A DNA stretch of 49,594 nucleotides from Candidatus Gastranaerophilales bacterium (GTDB lineage Bacteria > Cyanobacteriota > Vampirovibrionia > Gastranaerophilales > Gastranaerophilaceae), in the NCBI GenBank assembly GCA_944323705.1, contig CALUTM010000008.1, positions 1 through 49,594 of the forward strand, written 5' to 3'. Below the pieces are notes generated by a model. The model saw only the letters and a list, made by a program, of their open reading frames with translations. It did no database searches and was not told where the DNA came from. The number at the start of each line of letters is the position of its first letter. Position 1 is the first letter of the stretch. Shown in pieces: positions 25,903 to 34,196 of the stretch. Both the position numbers and the translations under genes were made by a program.

Positions 25903-26184
25903 ATGATAGAAGCACATTATTCTACTGAGACAAAAGTTAAGCCCCCGAAACTTATTGCAGAGGCACCGGGGACTATTCCCAAGCATCAAGTGTTTTCCGA
26001 CATAGAAGCTACAAAAAAATTTCAGACAATAAATAACGATATATATGAAGGTACAAAAAAGGAGAAGAAGAAGAAAAATGAATTTAATAAGTCGCTTTAT
26101 CTTAAGATTTTTGGCGGAGTTGCTTTGCTTGCAGCAGTTATCGCCGGTATTGGTAAAATCAGAAAATTCTTTAGAAAATCTTAA
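25903..26184 (+). CDS. Small membrane-anchored protein of unknown function
   Basis: 93 aa from ATG 25903 (GGAG 12 nt upstream; a further ATG at 25885 lies inside the previous gene and lacks a site). A Pro/Lys-rich soluble region and a KKEKKKKNEF stretch are followed by one membrane segment (LKIFGGVALLAAVIAGIGKI) and a basic tail RKFFRKS, a C-terminal anchor topologically like that of the glycosyltransferase at 21268. Co-transcribed with the acetyltransferase-like gene. Confidence 0.65.
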   Translation: MIEAHYSTETKVKPPKLIAEAPGTIPKHQVFSDIEATKKFQTINNDIYEGTKKEKKKKNEFNKSLYLKIFGGVALLAAVIAGIGKIRKFFRKS

Positions 26185-26237
26185 TTAGGTAAATATTTAT
26201 TTTTACGCTAAAATTAGGGGGTGAAAGAGAGGTAAAT

Positions 26238-28073
26238 ATGTGCGGTATTGTAGGATATGTTGGAAATAAAAAGGCTGTGGATATACTGATTGACGGACTG
26301 ACAAGTCTTGAATACCGGGGCTATGATTCTTCGGGGATTGCAGTAAATATTGACGGAAAGGTTGAACTCTTTAAAGCTGCTGGAAAACTACAAAACCTTA
26401 AAAATATCGTTGAAAAGAATTACAATGAAATATCCAAATCGACAATAGGCATCGGACATATTCGTTGGGCAACACACGGAGCTCCTACGGTAGAAAATGC
26501 ACACCCGCATTCGTGTAACTGCGGTAAGGTAGCCGTTGTTCACAACGGTATTATAGAAAATTTTAAGGATTTAAAAGAAAGACTTGAGAAAAACGGATGC
26601 ACATTCCGTTCCCAGACTGATACGGAAACTATCGCACACCTTGTTGCTACAAAATTCGGAGAAACTCATAATTTAACAGAGGCGGTCAGACTTGCTACAA
26701 GAGAAATTGAAGGTGCTTATGCACTTTGTGTTATTCATCAGGATGTCCCGAATACGATTGTAGCAACAAGAAGAAATGCTCCGCTTGTAGTAGGCTTAGG
26801 TGAGGGAGAAAATTTTGTCGCATCGGATGTTCCGGCTTTAATTCAATATACGAAAAAAGCCATGTATCTTGAAGATAATCAGATTGTCACACTTACACCC
26901 GATTCCATAAAACTTATTGATATTGATAACAACAAGGTTGAACAAAAGGTTGAAACACTGCCTTGGGAGCCTGTAGCATTAAGTAAAATGGGATATAAAC
27001 ACTTTATGCTAAAAGAAATTCATGAGCAGCCTGATGTAGTCAGAAACGTTCTTTCGGGAAAACTTAGAGCGATTGATGAAAATGTCGTTTTAAAAGAGGT
27101 AACATTAGACAAAGAAAAACTTAAAAACTTAAGCCGTATACAAATCGTAGCTTGCGGAACTTCTTTACATGCGGCTATGGTCGGCAAATACATTATAGAA
27201 GAATTATGTGAAATTCCCGTTGATGTAGAGCCTTCAAGCGAATATATTTACAGAAAAACTATTACGGACAAAAACACACTTGTAATAGGAGTTTCGCAGT
27301 CAGGTGAAACTGCCGATACAATTACGGCAATCAGACAGGCAAAGAGTAAAGGTTCGCATATTTTGATTATTACGAACAGACCGGACTCTACGATGGCAAG
27401 AGAAGCAGACAGTCTTGTTCCTGTTAATGCGGGGATAGAGGTTTCCGTAGCTGCCACAAAATCATACACGGCACAACTTATTTCTTTCTACCTGATTGCA
27501 ATTTATATGGCAGAAGTTAAAGGCATGGGCGATTTGAGTGATTTGAAACATGAGTTAATAATTCTCCCGCAAAAAATTGAAAAAGTTCTTGCTCATAAAG
27601 AAGATATACAAAGATATGCAAAGGCTTTTGCCAACTCTAAAGATTTTATTTTCATCGCAAGAGGTATCAACTATCCTACGGCTTTAGAGGGTGCGTTAAA
27701 ACTTAAAGAAATAAGCTATATAAATGCAACGGGATATACGGCAGGGGAACTTAAGCACGGGCCTATTGCAATGCTTGACGAATCTATGCCTGTACTTTCA
27801 ATTCTTATGTCGGGAAAAGTCTATGACAAAATATTGTCAAATTCGGAAGAGGCAAAAGCAAGAAATGCCAGAATGATTGCACTTACGGACTCAATGGATG
27901 ACAAGCTCAATGAACTTTTCGATTGTATTATTCGTATACCGAAAATATCGGAAATTTTATCACCTGCACTTGCAGTTGTTCCTTTGCAGCTTCTTGCCTA
28001 TTATATAGCGGAATTTTTGGGTAAGGATGTAGACCAGCCGAGAAATTTGGCAAAATCTGTAACGGTAGAGTAG
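26238..28073 (+). CDS. glmS: Glutamine-fructose-6-phosphate aminotransferase (isomerizing)
   Basis: 611 aa. Makes glucosamine-6-phosphate for peptidoglycan and LPS. N-terminal glutaminase with nucleophile Cys2 (MCGIVGYVG), GIGHIRWATHGAPT and SQTDTETIAHL; two SIS domains (CGTSLHAAMVGKY, SQSGETADTITAI, RGINYPTALEGALKLKE); C-terminus QPRNLAKSVTVE. AGAGAGGTAAAT precedes the ATG. The 5' region is too short for a glmS ribozyme. A 54-aa gene and ahcY follow within 180 bp. Confidence 0.98.
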   Translation: MCGIVGYVGNKKAVDILIDGLTSLEYRGYDSSGIAVNIDGKVELFKAAGKLQNLKNIVEKNYNEISKSTIGIGHIRWATHGAPTVENAHPHSCNCGKVAVVHNGIIENFKDLKERLEKNGCTFRSQTDTETIAHLVATKFGETHNLTEAVRLATREIEGAYALCVIHQDVPNTIVATRRNAPLVVGLGEGENFVASDVPALIQYTKKAMYLEDNQIVTLTPDSIKLIDIDNNKVEQKVETLPWEPVALSKMGYKHFMLKEIHEQPDVVRNVLSGKLRAIDENVVLKEVTLDKEKLKNLSRIQIVACGTSLHAAMVGKYIIEELCEIPVDVEPSSEYIYRKTITDKNTLVIGVSQSGETADTITAIRQAKSKGSHILIITNRPDSTMAREADSLVPVNAGIEVSVAATKSYTAQLISFYLIAIYMAEVKGMGDLSDLKHELIILPQKIEKVLAHKEDIQRYAKAFANSKDFIFIARGINYPTALEGALKLKEISYINATGYTAGELKHGPIAMLDESMPVLSILMSGKVYDKILSNSEEAKARNARMIALTDSMDDKLNELFDCIIRIPKISEILSPALAVVPLQLLAYYIAEFLGKDVDQPRNLAKSVTVE

Positions 28074-28078
28074 TTGAT

Positions 28079-28243
28079 ATGCAGGTAGTATCGGAACTGA
28101 TTGAGATACCAAATAATCACAACCCCTCTGTAGAATATATAGAAGGGGAGTTAACAAAGCGTAACATTAATCCTCTAAGATGGGCGGTTGTGCATGTTAG
28201 TGATAGAATATATACAGTAAGTGTTGCTAATTTAAAGGAATAG
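28079..28243 (+). CDS. 54-residue protein between glmS and ahcY, unknown
   Basis: 54 aa: starts MQVVSELIEIPNNHNPSVEY, then EGELTKRNINPLRWAVVHVS, ending YTVSVANLKE. It begins 5 nt after glmS and ends 9 nt before ahcY, filling the gap exactly, which argues for a real gene in a three-gene transcript. No strong ribosome site, so it may be translated by coupling. Not recognised; predicted as a small alpha/beta protein, no Cys. Confidence 0.6.
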   Translation: MQVVSELIEIPNNHNPSVEYIEGELTKRNINPLRWAVVHVSDRIYTVSVANLKE

Positions 28244-29518
<1,275 letters not shown>

Positions 29519-29672
29519 GGGGGTAAAAGAAGTCTGTAGCCATTACGCTCAACTGGTCCGCATGTCAGAAAAGGGGGGTAAAAGAAGCCTGTAGCCATTA
29601 CGCTCAACTGGTCCGCATGTTGAAAAAGGGGGAAGAAGTCTGTAGGTTTCACGTCCAATTACTCCGCATTGA
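29519..29672. repeat. Three tandem ~51-55 bp repeats downstream of ahcY
   Basis: Each unit reads (A)GGGGGTAAAAGAAG, then YCTGTAG, CCATTACGCTCAACTGGTCC, GCATGTTGAA. CTGTAG occurs at 29534, 29589 and 29640; the third unit is diverged. A partial copy ends the window (49553-49594). Minus-strand reading frames here (repeated NGY/LLPP) are artefacts of the repeat. Confidence 0.8.
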
Positions 29673-29690
29673 ACAATCAGGTTAAAGTAA

Positions 29691-29727
29691 AAAGAATGGC
29701 GGATATTTTTAATATCCGCCATTCTTT
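29691..29727. terminator. Bidirectional terminator between ahcY and pflA
   Basis: Perfect 17-bp stem AAAGAATGGCGGATATT/AATATCCGCCATTCTTT with loop TTT. T-rich on the minus-strand side (TTCTTTTTACTTT), serving both convergent genes. Confidence 0.85.
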
Positions 29728-29749
29728 ACTGCTACATGGTTCCGCATAT

Positions 29750-30502
29750 TTATCCTGCGGCTTTTTCCCTCATTTCTTTGTAAGCCTTCATTATAATATT
29801 TCTTGCTTCTAATGCCTGTTCATGAGTAAGCGGCGGAACTCCCTTAAGCGGGTAATCAATCCCCAGATTCTCATATTTTGGTACCGCCATATCGTGATAT
29901 GGAAGTACATCAAGAGCCGCAATATTATGAAGACCCGCTAAAAATTTACCCAGTTCGGTTAAATATTCTTCTTTAAATGTTATTCCGGGTACCACGACAT
30001 GCCTTACCCACATTGGCTTCTTAATGTCGGAAAGATATTTTGCAAACTCCAAAATGTTCTTATTGGAATGTTTGGTAAGTTTTATGTGCTCCTCATCATT
30101 TATGTGTTTAATATCTAAAAGTACAAGGCTCGTGTATTTTAAGAGTTCATCAACTTTTTGTGTATTATCTTTGTTGAAAAGAACTCCCGAGGTATCAAGA
30201 GCGGTATGCACACCTTTTTCCCGAGCCTTTTTAAACAGCTCTGTTACAAATTCCATCTGGCACATCGGCTCACCGCCCGTTACCGTGATTCCTCCGGCAC
30301 AAAATTCTTTAACCCCTTCATACTGCTTCAAAATATCCTCAACTGACATTTTGTGATTCTCTTTGAATTCCCAAGTGTCGGGATTATGGCAATACTGACA
30401 TCTTAGCGGGCATCCTTGCGTAAAAACGACAAATCGAATCCCGGGTCCGTCAACAGTACCGCAGCTTTCTACCGAATGTATATTTCCATAAACTTGTTCC
30501 AT
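29750..30502 (-). CDS. pflA: Pyruvate formate-lyase-activating enzyme (radical SAM)
   Basis: 250 aa. The radical-SAM cluster motif C31-x3-C35-x2-C38 is in TQGCPLRCQYCHNPDTW; GGEPM and the TALDTSG/LLDIKH segments follow. It abstracts H from the conserved Gly of the glycyl-radical domain, here carried by the separate 84-aa protein (30662-30916), so it must recognise a free domain. AAGGAG 9 nt before the ATG. Lies third after pflB and the radical-domain gene, past a terminator. Confidence 0.95.
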   Translation of the reverse strand: MEQVYGNIHSVESCGTVDGPGIRFVVFTQGCPLRCQYCHNPDTWEFKENHKMSVEDILKQYEGVKEFCAGGITVTGGEPMCQMEFVTELFKKAREKGVHTALDTSGVLFNKDNTQKVDELLKYTSLVLLDIKHINDEEHIKLTKHSNKNILEFAKYLSDIKKPMWVRHVVVPGITFKEEYLTELGKFLAGLHNIAALDVLPYHDMAVPKYENLGIDYPLKGVPPLTHEQALEARNIIMKAYKEMREKAAG

Positions 30503-30558
30503 AGTATTTTCTCCTTATTACATAATTATAGTATAAAAATACTATTAAAAAATTTAGC

Positions 30559-30592
30559 TGTAGGGCGGGAAAAGTGTCAGCATTCCCGCCAT
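30559..30592. repeat. CTGTAGG/GGCGGGAA inverted repeat
   Basis: CTGTAGGGCGGGAA and TTCCCGCC form an 8-bp hairpin; a diverged member of the GTCGGGCA palindrome family, between pflA and the radical-domain gene. Confidence 0.45.
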
Positions 30593-30605
30593 CATAGGTA
30601 ATACA

Positions 30606-30642
30606 AAAAGCGGGTCAAATGAAAATCATTTAACCCGCTTTT
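30606..30642 (-). terminator. Terminator after the glycyl-radical-domain gene
   Basis: 17-bp stem AAAAGCGGGTTAAATGA with TCATTTGACCCGCTTTT (minus strand) and a T5 run. Its only non-Watson-Crick pair is a G-U in minus-strand RNA. It separates pflB plus radical domain from pflA. Confidence 0.85.
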
Positions 30643-30661
30643 AAATATTATTTTTAATTCC

Positions 30662-30916
30662 TTAGCATCCGCAGCTGTTGCCTAAAGAAGCGTGGAATGT
30701 TCTTGAGATAACATCATCTTGTTGTTCTTTTGTAAGCTTAATAAAGTTTACTGCATAACCTGAAACTCTAACTGTAAGTTGAGGATATTTTTCAGGGTGT
30801 GCTTGAGCATCAAGCAATGTTTCTCTGTTAAATACGTTTACGTTGAGGTGGTGTCCGCCTTTTTCAACATAACCGTCTAAAAGATTTATTAAATTTTCTT
30901 CTTGTTGAGTAGTCAT
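30662..30916 (-). CDS. Stand-alone glycyl-radical domain of pyruvate formate-lyase (split PFL, small subunit)
   Basis: 84 aa. It aligns with the C-terminal end of [19 protein letters not shown], then [17 protein letters not shown] with the radical glycine Gly53, then [15 protein letters not shown]. The upstream 693-aa PflB lacks exactly this region. Related to the autonomous GrcA/YfiD/phage cofactor, but shorter (GrcA is about 127 aa) and here the only copy of the domain at the locus. It ends LGNSCGC, with Cys82 and Cys84 not found in E. coli PFL. Own ribosome site AGAAAGGCG. Possible call as grcA; the context favours an obligate second subunit. Confidence 0.92.
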   Translation of the reverse strand: MTTQQEENLINLLDGYVEKGGHHLNVNVFNRETLLDAQAHPEKYPQLTVRVSGYAVNFIKLTKEQQDDVISRTFHASLGNSCGC

Positions 30917-30952
30917 TTTTATCGCCTTTCTTGTTTTATTATTTTAAACTAA

Positions 30953-31032
30953 GGTGACTGAGTGACTGGGTGACTAAGTGACCGAGTTTTAAATCTCCTA
31001 GTCACTTAATCACTTATTCACTTAATCACTTA
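30953..31032. repeat. TCACTTAR inverted repeat at the pflB break
   Basis: Units GTGACTGA, GTGACTGG, GTGACTAA, GTGACC face CTAGTCACTTAATCACTTAT and TTCACTTAATCACTTA, a potential stem of about 30 bp. The repeat begins immediately after the pflB stop codon and occupies the whole gap to the radical-domain gene's leader. Confidence 0.75.
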
Positions 31033-33114
31033 CTATTGGCATGTTCCTTCGCAGCATCCGCAGTCAAGATGGATATCCAGGTCGCCCATAAATACTTCAT
31101 CTTTACCTAAAGCGTTAGGAATGATAGAGAAAGTATTTGAGATACCGTCTTGAGCATCATTGAACGGAAGCTTAGCAACTGAGGCTAATGAAGCAACTGC
31201 ACCGTGAGAATCACGTCCGTGCATCGGGTTAGCACCGGGAGCCAGAGGAACACCGGCCTTACGTCCGTCAGGTGTGTTACCTGTTTTCTTACCGTAAACA
31301 ACGTTTGAAGTAATTGTTAAGATTGACATTGTAGGAATAGAATTTCTATAAGTATAGTGTTTTCTAATCATGTTCATGAATTTCTTAACAATGTTAACTG
31401 CAAATTGGTCTACTCTGTCATCGTTATTACCGTATTTCGGATAATCACCTTCAACTTCATAGTCAACTACAATACCATCTTCATCTCTGATTGTTTTAAC
31501 TTTTGCATACTTGATTGCAGAAAGTGAGTCAGCAACAACTGAAAGCCCTGCAATACCGGTTGCAAAATATCTCTTAACATCTCTGTCGTGAAGAGCCATT
31601 TGAGATCTTTCATAGCAATATTTATCGTGCATGTAGTGAATGCAGTTAAGAGTATTAACATACAAGCCTGCAAGCCATTCCATCATATCTTCATATCTTT
31701 CCATAACTTCATCAAAGTCAAGGTATTCAGATGTGATAGGTCTGAATCTCGGACCAACTTGAGTTTTTAATCTTTCATCAACACCGCCGTTGATTGCATA
31801 TAACAAGCACTTAGCTAAGTTAGCACGAGCACCGAAGAACTGCATTTCTTTACCGACAACCATAGAAGATACACAGCAAGCGATTGCATAATCATCACCG
31901 TGAGTAACTCTCATCAAATCATCGTTTTCGTATTGAATAGATGAAGTTGTAATAGAAATATGAGCTGCGTATTGTTTGAAGTTGTGAGGTAATCTCTTAG
32001 ACCACAATACTGTCATGTTCGGTTCAGGTGCAGTACCTAAGTTTTCAAGAGTTCTTAAGTATCTGAAAGAGTTTTTAGTAACCATGTGACGTCCGTCAAT
32101 ACCAACACCACCGATTGATTCAGTTACCCAAGTCGGGTCTCCTGAGAACAATGAATTGTATTCAGGAGTTCTTGCGAATTTAACCAATCTTAATTTCATG
32201 ATGAAATGGTCGATTAACTCTTGAGCTTCTGATTCAGTAAGAGTTCCGTTTCTCAAATCTCTTTCAATAAAGATATCCAAGAAAGTAGAAGTTCTTCCTA
32301 AACTCATAGCAGCACCGTTTTGTTCTTTTACTGCTGATAAGTAACCGAAGTATAACCATTGAACAGCTTCTTTAGCATTCTTAGCCGGTTGAGAAATGTC
32401 GTAGCCATAAGTTTGACCTAAAACTTTCATTTCTTCCAAAGCTCTGATTTGTTCAGCGAGTTCTTCTTTTAACTGAATTTTATCAGGAGTCATTTCACCA
32501 TCTACAGAAGCATGTTGTTCTTTTTTATCTTCGATTAATCTGTCGATACCGTAAAGAGCAACTCTTCTGTAATCACCAATGATACGACCTCTGCCGTATG
32601 CATCGGGAAGTCCTGTTAAGATAGCGGCATGTCTAGCAGCTCTCATTTCAGGAGTATAAACATCGAATACACCTTGATTGTGAGTTTTTCTGTATTTAGT
32701 AAAGATTTCAGTAACTTCAGGGTCAACTTCATAACCGTAGGATTTGCATGAAGTTTCAGCCATTCTGATACCGCCGAACGGTTGAAGCGAGCGTTTAAGC
32801 GGTTTGTCAGTTTGAAGACCTACGATTTTTTCCAAATCTTTATCGATATAGCCTGCACCGTGTGAAGTGATTGTAGATACAATTTTTGTATCCATATCTA
32901 AAACGCCGCCGTTTTCACGTTCTTTTTTGAACAATTCGCAGCATTCTTGCCACAATTTTGTTGTAGCTTCAGTTGGACCTGCCAAGAAGCTTGAATCACC
33001 GTCATAAGGTGTGTAGTTTCTTTGAATAAAATCTCTTACGTTGATTTCTGACTGCCATTTGCCGCCTACAAAATCAGTCGTAGAAGATTGTTTTTCCAAT
33101 GTTAATTCTGACAT
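31033..33114 (-). CDS. pflB: Pyruvate formate-lyase catalytic subunit, lacking the glycyl-radical domain
   Basis: 693 aa. Cleaves pyruvate + CoA to acetyl-CoA and formate under anoxia. The active-site cysteine pair Cys413-Cys414 is in [15 protein letters not shown], with [10 protein letters not shown] and [20 protein letters not shown] as in E. coli PFL (760 aa). Homology stops at [16 protein letters not shown]; the last 17 residues are a new tail ending CGCCEGTCQ (four Cys). The Gly-radical segment is in the next gene. Strong AAGGAG; a TGTCCTTAAGGACA palindrome lies at 33137-33150 upstream. Confidence 0.95.
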   Translation of the reverse strand: MSELTLEKQSSTTDFVGGKWQSEINVRDFIQRNYTPYDGDSSFLAGPTEATTKLWQECCELFKKERENGGVLDMDTKIVSTITSHGAGYIDKDLEKIVGLQTDKPLKRSLQPFGGIRMAETSCKSYGYEVDPEVTEIFTKYRKTHNQGVFDVYTPEMRAARHAAILTGLPDAYGRGRIIGDYRRVALYGIDRLIEDKKEQHASVDGEMTPDKIQLKEELAEQIRALEEMKVLGQTYGYDISQPAKNAKEAVQWLYFGYLSAVKEQNGAAMSLGRTSTFLDIFIERDLRNGTLTESEAQELIDHFIMKLRLVKFARTPEYNSLFSGDPTWVTESIGGVGIDGRHMVTKNSFRYLRTLENLGTAPEPNMTVLWSKRLPHNFKQYAAHISITTSSIQYENDDLMRVTHGDDYAIACCVSSMVVGKEMQFFGARANLAKCLLYAINGGVDERLKTQVGPRFRPITSEYLDFDEVMERYEDMMEWLAGLYVNTLNCIHYMHDKYCYERSQMALHDRDVKRYFATGIAGLSVVADSLSAIKYAKVKTIRDEDGIVVDYEVEGDYPKYGNNDDRVDQFAVNIVKKFMNMIRKHYTYRNSIPTMSILTITSNVVYGKKTGNTPDGRKAGVPLAPGANPMHGRDSHGAVASLASVAKLPFNDAQDGISNTFSIIPNALGKDEVFMGDLDIHLDCGCCEGTCQ

Positions 33115-33136
33115 TTTAGTAATCTCCTTGTCTTTT

Positions 33137-33150
33137 TGTCCTTAAGGACA
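33137..33150. promoter_or_regulatory. 14-bp palindrome in the pflB leader
   Basis: TGTCCTTAAGGACA, perfect, about 23 nt upstream of the pflB start. Candidate operator or short mRNA hairpin just before the ribosome site; the regulator is unknown. Confidence 0.4.
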
Positions 33151-33398
33151 CCTTTCTACTACTTTATTTAATTATTATTATACCCCGTAAATAAAATATA
33201 GTACAGTTGTTTTTACAACAATTATTAAGATTTTATTAAGGAGGGGGGGATAAAAACGGTTGAACGTAAAACTGTCAATATCAAGCCAGATAAATCTCAA
33301 GAAGATAATGTTTTCGGTAATCAAAGATTACCAAAACCTAGCATAGAAAAAGTTCGGGCGGGCTGGCGGGTGAAACCCAACAAAAACGACTAATTCTA

Positions 33399-33496
33399 CG
33401 TCATTCAGAGGGCGAAAATAGCCATTTAGTGAGCCCGAAGAATCTCGTTATTATGTAAAAGAGATTCATCAGTCGTTTCACTCCTTCTGAATGACG
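33399..33496. repeat. Intact 98-bp MITE-like element
   Basis: Terminal inverted repeats CGTCATTCAGA (33399-33409) and TCTGAATGACG (33486-33496). The inside contains GAAGAATCTC and GAGATTC arms. The 1-230 region holds the same arms in reverse. The whole stretch 33151-33644 has no convincing gene; it also holds TTTACCCCC (33533) and a GCATTGCCCGACTAC palindrome piece (33632-33650). Confidence 0.7.
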
Positions 33497-33644
33497 GTAT
33501 AGACGGTATATTGTTAAGATTCTTCTATTACATTTACCCCCGCCCTCTGGTAAGAATGATAAATGATTGACACCTCACCCTAACCCTCTCCTGTTAGGAG
33601 AGGGAACGTTTACATTTGCTAAGCAAGATCGCGGCATTGCCCGA

Positions 33645-34196
33645 CTACTTTATTCCATTAATAATTTTTTCTAACTGTCTTACCGCATTATCAATTTCAT
33701 CATTTACCACCTGATATTCAAATTGCTTTGAATTTTCAAGCTCTGATTTTATGGAAGCAAGACGCTTTTGAATAGCCTCTTCAGTTTCCGTATGCCTTCC
33801 TCTTAGGCGGGATTCCAATTCTTCCATTGATGGCGGGGTTATAAAAATCAATGCCGCCTGCGGAATAAGTTTTTTTACATTTAGTGCACCTTTGGTATCT
33901 ATTTCTAAAATCAAATTGTCGCCATTTTTCAGGCATTCTTCGACAAAAGATTTTCTTGTACCGTACAAGTTTCCTGAAAATTCCGCCCATTCCAAAAAAT
34001 CATCTTTAGATATTGCTTCATTAAATTCCTCGGGGGTTAGGAAAAAGTAGTTTTCTCCGTGGACTTCTCCGTCACGTTTTTTGCGTGTTGTGCAAGATAT
34101 TGAGAGTTTAAAATCGGGGTGCTTTTTTAAAAACTCCTTAATTACGGTTCCCTTACCAACTCCGGAGGAGCCTGATATTACTACTAATTTTGCCAT
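33645..34196 (-). CDS. gmk: Guanylate kinase
   Basis: 183 aa, slightly short but complete. P-loop SGSSGVGKGTVI, SCTTRKKRDGEVHGENYFF (GMP-binding), DFLEWAEFSGNLYGT, EIDTKGALNVK and RLASIKSELENSKQFEY. Converts GMP to GDP. Its ATG overlaps the stop of the upstream decarboxylase (TAATG), an uncommon partner; gmk usually follows yicC/remA or precedes rpoZ. Confidence 0.95.
   Translation of the reverse strand: MAKLVVISGSSGVGKGTVIKEFLKKHPDFKLSISCTTRKKRDGEVHGENYFFLTPEEFNEAISKDDFLEWAEFSGNLYGTRKSFVEECLKNGDNLILEIDTKGALNVKKLIPQAALIFITPPSMEELESRLRGRHTETEEAIQKRLASIKSELENSKQFEYQVVNDEIDNAVRQLEKIINGIK

Noticed and set aside
26185-26237. glmS ribozyme/riboswitch
   Set aside because: Only 53 bp lie between the previous gene and glmS, too short for the ribozyme, and no core motif is seen.
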